A stretch of 64,000 nucleotides of DNA, from assembly GCA_037975125.1 (NCBI GenBank), contig CM075853.1:96001043-96065042 (forward strand), given 5' to 3'. How positions within the stretch are numbered: position 1 is the stretch's first letter; the number at the start of each line of letters is the position of its first letter. The position numbers and the translations under genes were made by a program. Below, in pieces: positions 60,690-64,000 of the stretch. Below the pieces are notes generated by a model. That model was not told the origin of the DNA, ran no database searches, and worked only from the letters and a program-made list of their open reading frames with translations. Source of the DNA: Latrodectus hesperus (lineage: Eukaryota > Arthropoda > Arachnida > Araneae > Theridiidae).

Positions 60690-61205
60690 AAAAAGCGTCA
60701 AAGCACTAATTTAGGTCAAGAGATTTATAATTGTGTGGTGACGCTGGTGTCTGATGTATTAGCCATTAAGTGGTTCACTACGAACTGCTACTAACTAGCA
60801 AAATGATCACTGCGGACCTGCACTCGCTGTAATTGGAACATGTGCAACAGGCATTGCAACAAAAGGAGCCAGTACTGGTTAACCCCAAGGCTTACTGTTC
60901 TTGGACTATAATGCGAGATCGCATATCACGCGAACGATCAGGAATACCATTCAGCAGCTTGATTTGGAGACTCTGTGCCATCCTCTTTATTAATCTGACC
61001 TTGCCCCATATAATACCACTTCTTTCGTTCCCTGGACAATCATCTTCGTTTAAAATCCTTCACCAATTATGCAAACTTGCGGTAAGCACTCATGGACATC
61101 TTTGCGTCCAAATCCCCCGAGATTTAACACAAAAAGATTCCACAACTGGAGACACATTGGCAAAACGTACTGGATACCGATGGTGATTACTTGAGGAATT
61201 ACAAT
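60690..61205 (+). mobile_element. mariner transposon relic, 3' half
   Basis: It holds the C-terminal half of a mariner transposase on the plus strand, different in sequence from the copy at 30166. No terminal repeats were identified, and the region upstream (60550-60740) is only faintly transposon-like. Confidence 0.7.
60769..61205 (+). pseudogene. mariner transposase, C-terminal relic
   Basis: The first frame reads VVHYELLLTSKMITADLHS, a stop, then LEHVQQALQQKEPVLVNPKA. This matches the mariner block that precedes the second catalytic aspartate. After a frameshift near 60899 it reads LDYNARSHITRTIRNTIQQL, where the usual H-D-N has become D-Y-N, so that aspartate is lost. HPLY, a stop, and SDLAPYNTTSF follow, where the third catalytic D reads N. 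The end, PQLETHWQNVLDTDGDYLRN, in another frame, is the normal mariner C-terminus. The enzyme is thus dead at two catalytic sites as well as broken in frame. An older relic than the copy at 30166, and from a different mariner lineage. Confidence 0.78.
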
Positions 61206-62569
61206 AAATTACTCCTTCTGTAGGTCATGTTCTTTTGGGTCATTAAAAATGGCTAGAACTTTCTTGTTTACCTTTCTGGCTTTTTTCATTTTATCATATT
61301 CAAAATGAGCTTATCTTTTTTCCTAAATACATACAAAATACTTATTAATAAGTTCCTAAATATTTATTGACGTACGAAGTAAAATGATCTGCAAAAGATA
61401 CATTTGATCTACTGAACAGAATGTTTTTGTTTTGCTTGCTCATTCTTAATAGTAATAAATTTGATATTTTTACCATAATCTGTATTTAAGAATAAAATTT
61501 TTATAACAATAAATGTACGCACTGTATGTAAAAAAGTGCACTGTAAATCAATTATTACATTATAGAATATATTTTTATTATTGTTTCTTATTTTACAAAG
61601 TTTGGTGAAGTCAGAGAAGGTCTAAAAGATCATTGTCTTTAATAAAAAAAAATCTACTACAAAAACTAAAAGTATTCTCCCAAGAAATCAACAAGCAAAT
61701 CAAAAATGAACTCAACTGAAGCCTGATAATCATTGCACTTGGTACAGATTAAGGCTTCCTATTTTCATAGAATGGGTGACATTTAATGTACGCATTGGCA
61801 AATATGACGAAAGCAGTCAAAAAAGCTTTACCATATATAAGAGTTAAAGTCATTCCCGATTTTTTACTCTTATATCAATAATGAGTGGAGAATACCAACC
61901 ATAAATCCGTTATTATTTGTAATATTTCTGTAAATACAATTCTTTAGCAATGGAGGCAAAAGTAGGGGAAGCTAAGTAAGTTAAGAAGATATTCCTTTGA
62001 AAGTAACTCCACTAATTCATAGCAGTAAATACCCACATGGGATGGAATACATTGTAAAAATGCAATCATACCTGTTTTAGCTTGAAAAAATATTTAAAAA
62101 GCAAATATTGTCAAATAAAGAATGATATTTTAAAAACCATATTCGACTATAGCATGAGATCCAAAATTCTCCTAATTTCTTTTCAGAGAGTATAATGTCA
62201 AAACTCTCGTTAATTAATGATAATTGTTTCTGTCAACTTATCTAAAACTCTTTAACATTATTTATATTGCTTAAACATATAATTTCTCCAAACATTCTTC
62301 TTAGATTTATTCATCATTTACATTTAAACATTCATTTTTGTTTTTTGAAAATTTTTATAAAGGAATAAAATAAATTTTCATGAGAAACATAACGATAAGA
62401 AATAATATGTAATTTTCCAAATTAAATTATGTAATATTTCATACAGAGAAGTCTCACTATATTCAAATATAATAGTTCAACATAAATTATAATCCATAAT
62501 AATAAATTACGTTTTAGTTAAGAACTGAAAAAAAAATCTCATTTATTTTACATTAAAAATAAACATGTC
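61206..62569. other. AT-rich noncoding stretch
   Basis: Nothing recognised. Confidence 0.6.
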
Positions 62570-62960
62570 AGAGTGAAAACCTCAATCAGCCAAATTATTT
62601 TGGATATCAAACTTATTCTCATTAGACAGATAGTAAGAACTAATGGTGCTAAGCAAGACCACAATTTTCCTCATTGCGCCAGATATCTGCGCAAAGGAAG
62701 GCCAATTCGACTTCTAATCAGCCATCTCGTTTTGCTGTTTGCACACTTAAGAGATACATTTGTCGATATTGTCGATCAAATCAGGCAAACCATGCGTCAA
62801 CAGAATGCAATCGGCTTAAATTTTATTTCTTTTCACCTGGCATTTACGGAAAAAACATTTTTCATTCTGAGATGGATTTCGCGCCTTCTGAGCTCGATAG
62901 GATCGCGAAAATTAGATAATAAATTTGACTTCTTCTGATTTGTATCGAATTGTGGGAGGG
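62570..62960. other. GC-richer complex island; candidate regulatory element
   Basis: Mixed sequence such as ctgcgcaaaggaaggccaat, ccatgcgtcaacagaatgca and cgccttctgagctcgatagg. Two different plus-strand frames (62573-62938 and 62674-62919) are open across it. Neither has a recognisable domain, and simultaneous open frames are what a locally GC-rich noncoding block would give. Confidence 0.35.
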
Positions 62961-64000
62961 ACTGACCTGAGCTAGTCTGTTTTATTCATAGAAAAACAAA
63001 CGTCAATTGCTTAGATAAATCTGTTTTCTTTTACCAGTAGTCATTAGCAGAAATATGTTTCAGTTGCCAACTAGTTGTTTTTAATATTATTCAGTACCGG
63101 TTTTCCTTCATCTTTAAGGTGTGCAAAAGTTTCACTTATTACCTAGTAGGTAAACAAGTCTTTAATAATTAGTTGAAGTATTTGTTGTTCAATTATTTAC
63201 TGTACATGTTATGTGACTGAAATTATTATTATATCGTGTGTAAAACTGCTTATATATAAACCTTGTTTGTTTTTATTAACTTTTATGTTAAATTAACATT
63301 GTTAAACTGTGATAACATAGTAAAATTAACATGTTTTATGTAATAAAAATATAAACATTTAGTTTTGTTTTATTAAGTGCTTGCTTATGATAAATAAAAT
63401 ATCTTATAAGGTATCTTGTGTAAAATATTCGACTACCTTTGAAATATCAGTAATTTTTGTTTCATTTACCATTGGAATTAAAATGTTTACACGAAAATGC
63501 AATATTGCCGAAACTGACTTTCTGTCAAGGGAAGAATTTATACACTGATAGAGATTGTCACTCTATTCCTTGCCTTCGTAAAGAAGAAAATAAGAAAATT
63601 CATAAGAATCAATCCCAATAGATATGCCTGAATAAATCAAAATGTCCTTCTCTCATTATTTCATAATTTTCATATCCACAAATCTTACACTATCATAAAA
63701 TTGTTTCGATTCATTATATTCTGTTCAGTTCTCCTATTTCACATCATTAGTTTCGGAAAAAATAAATTTCCACTTTAATTAATGTAAAGTTAAACGTGAT
63801 AATTACAATATTATTTTATTGATGTATAGATGTGGCTTGATTATAACAAAGCAAAACAAGGATTTCCTTAGAAAGTAAACTCTGAATTCTTTTGATATTT
63901 ACATCGTAATTCATGTTGCATTTTTTAATGAAAGTTTTGATAAAAGAAGTTTAAATTTGTTTTGCGCGCCCAGAAGCTACATGAAAACAAAACCCAGTTT
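62961..64000. other. AT-rich noncoding stretch
   Basis: No gene or repeat recognised to the end of the window. Confidence 0.6.

Noticed and set aside
62573..62938. 121-codon open frame
   Set aside because: No recognisable domain; a second frame is open over the same bases, as expected in a locally GC-rich noncoding island.

Overview
The window reads as AT-rich, intron- or intergenic-type DNA of an animal. I found no host protein-coding exon, rRNA, functional tRNA or CRISPR array that I can support. The organism is most likely an arthropod, plausibly a spider or another chelicerate. The grounds are the TA-rich microsatellites, the mix of Tc1/mariner, PIF/Harbinger and P/THAP DNA transposons, and several tRNA-derived SINE families. 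The taxonomic call is inference, not something the sequence proves.

Layout. 1-1008 is the 3' part of a Tc1-like element. 3815-6258 holds a decayed Tc1-related segment, an unidentified GC-richer segment, and a Tc1-like element with both terminal inverted repeats (4746-6258). 12140-14414 is a P-superfamily (THAP) element that has lost its catalytic core. 16556-19232 is a nest: a Tc1-like relic containing a tRNA-derived SINE fragment and, at its 5' side, an internally deleted PIF/Harbinger element (17757-19232) with identical 39-bp terminal repeats and remains of both its transposase and its MADF-domain protein. 30166-31442 is a nearly full-length mariner inside a TA microsatellite. 33543-33920 and 40315-40497 are SINEs of two families with perfect target-site duplications. 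37968-38676 is a 5'-truncated non-LTR retrotransposon tail with a 14-bp target-site duplication. Further Tc1/mariner relics lie at about 57100-57790 and 60690-61205.

Between these lies roughly 45 kb of AT-rich DNA with no readable genes. About a dozen 200-600 bp islands of clearly higher GC and more complex sequence are spaced through it, for example at 14860, 20165, 26430, 32220, 36240, 43680, 47200, 55200 and 62570. Six short hairpins with perfect or near-perfect 18-29 bp arms and 5-9 nt loops are also scattered through it. The islands without transposase similarity are candidates for conserved regulatory elements in a gene desert or a very long intron, but conservation cannot be judged from one sequence.

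The mobile genes do not form a pathway; each was a self-contained cut-and-paste or copy-and-paste unit. No intact autonomous element remains. The mariner is closest: its catalytic triad is present, but it has one stop and two frameshifts. No new defence, metabolic or secretion system is visible. The most informative observations are the two internally deleted DNA transposons, the nested insertion order, the young SINE/LINE insertions and the set of perfect hairpins.
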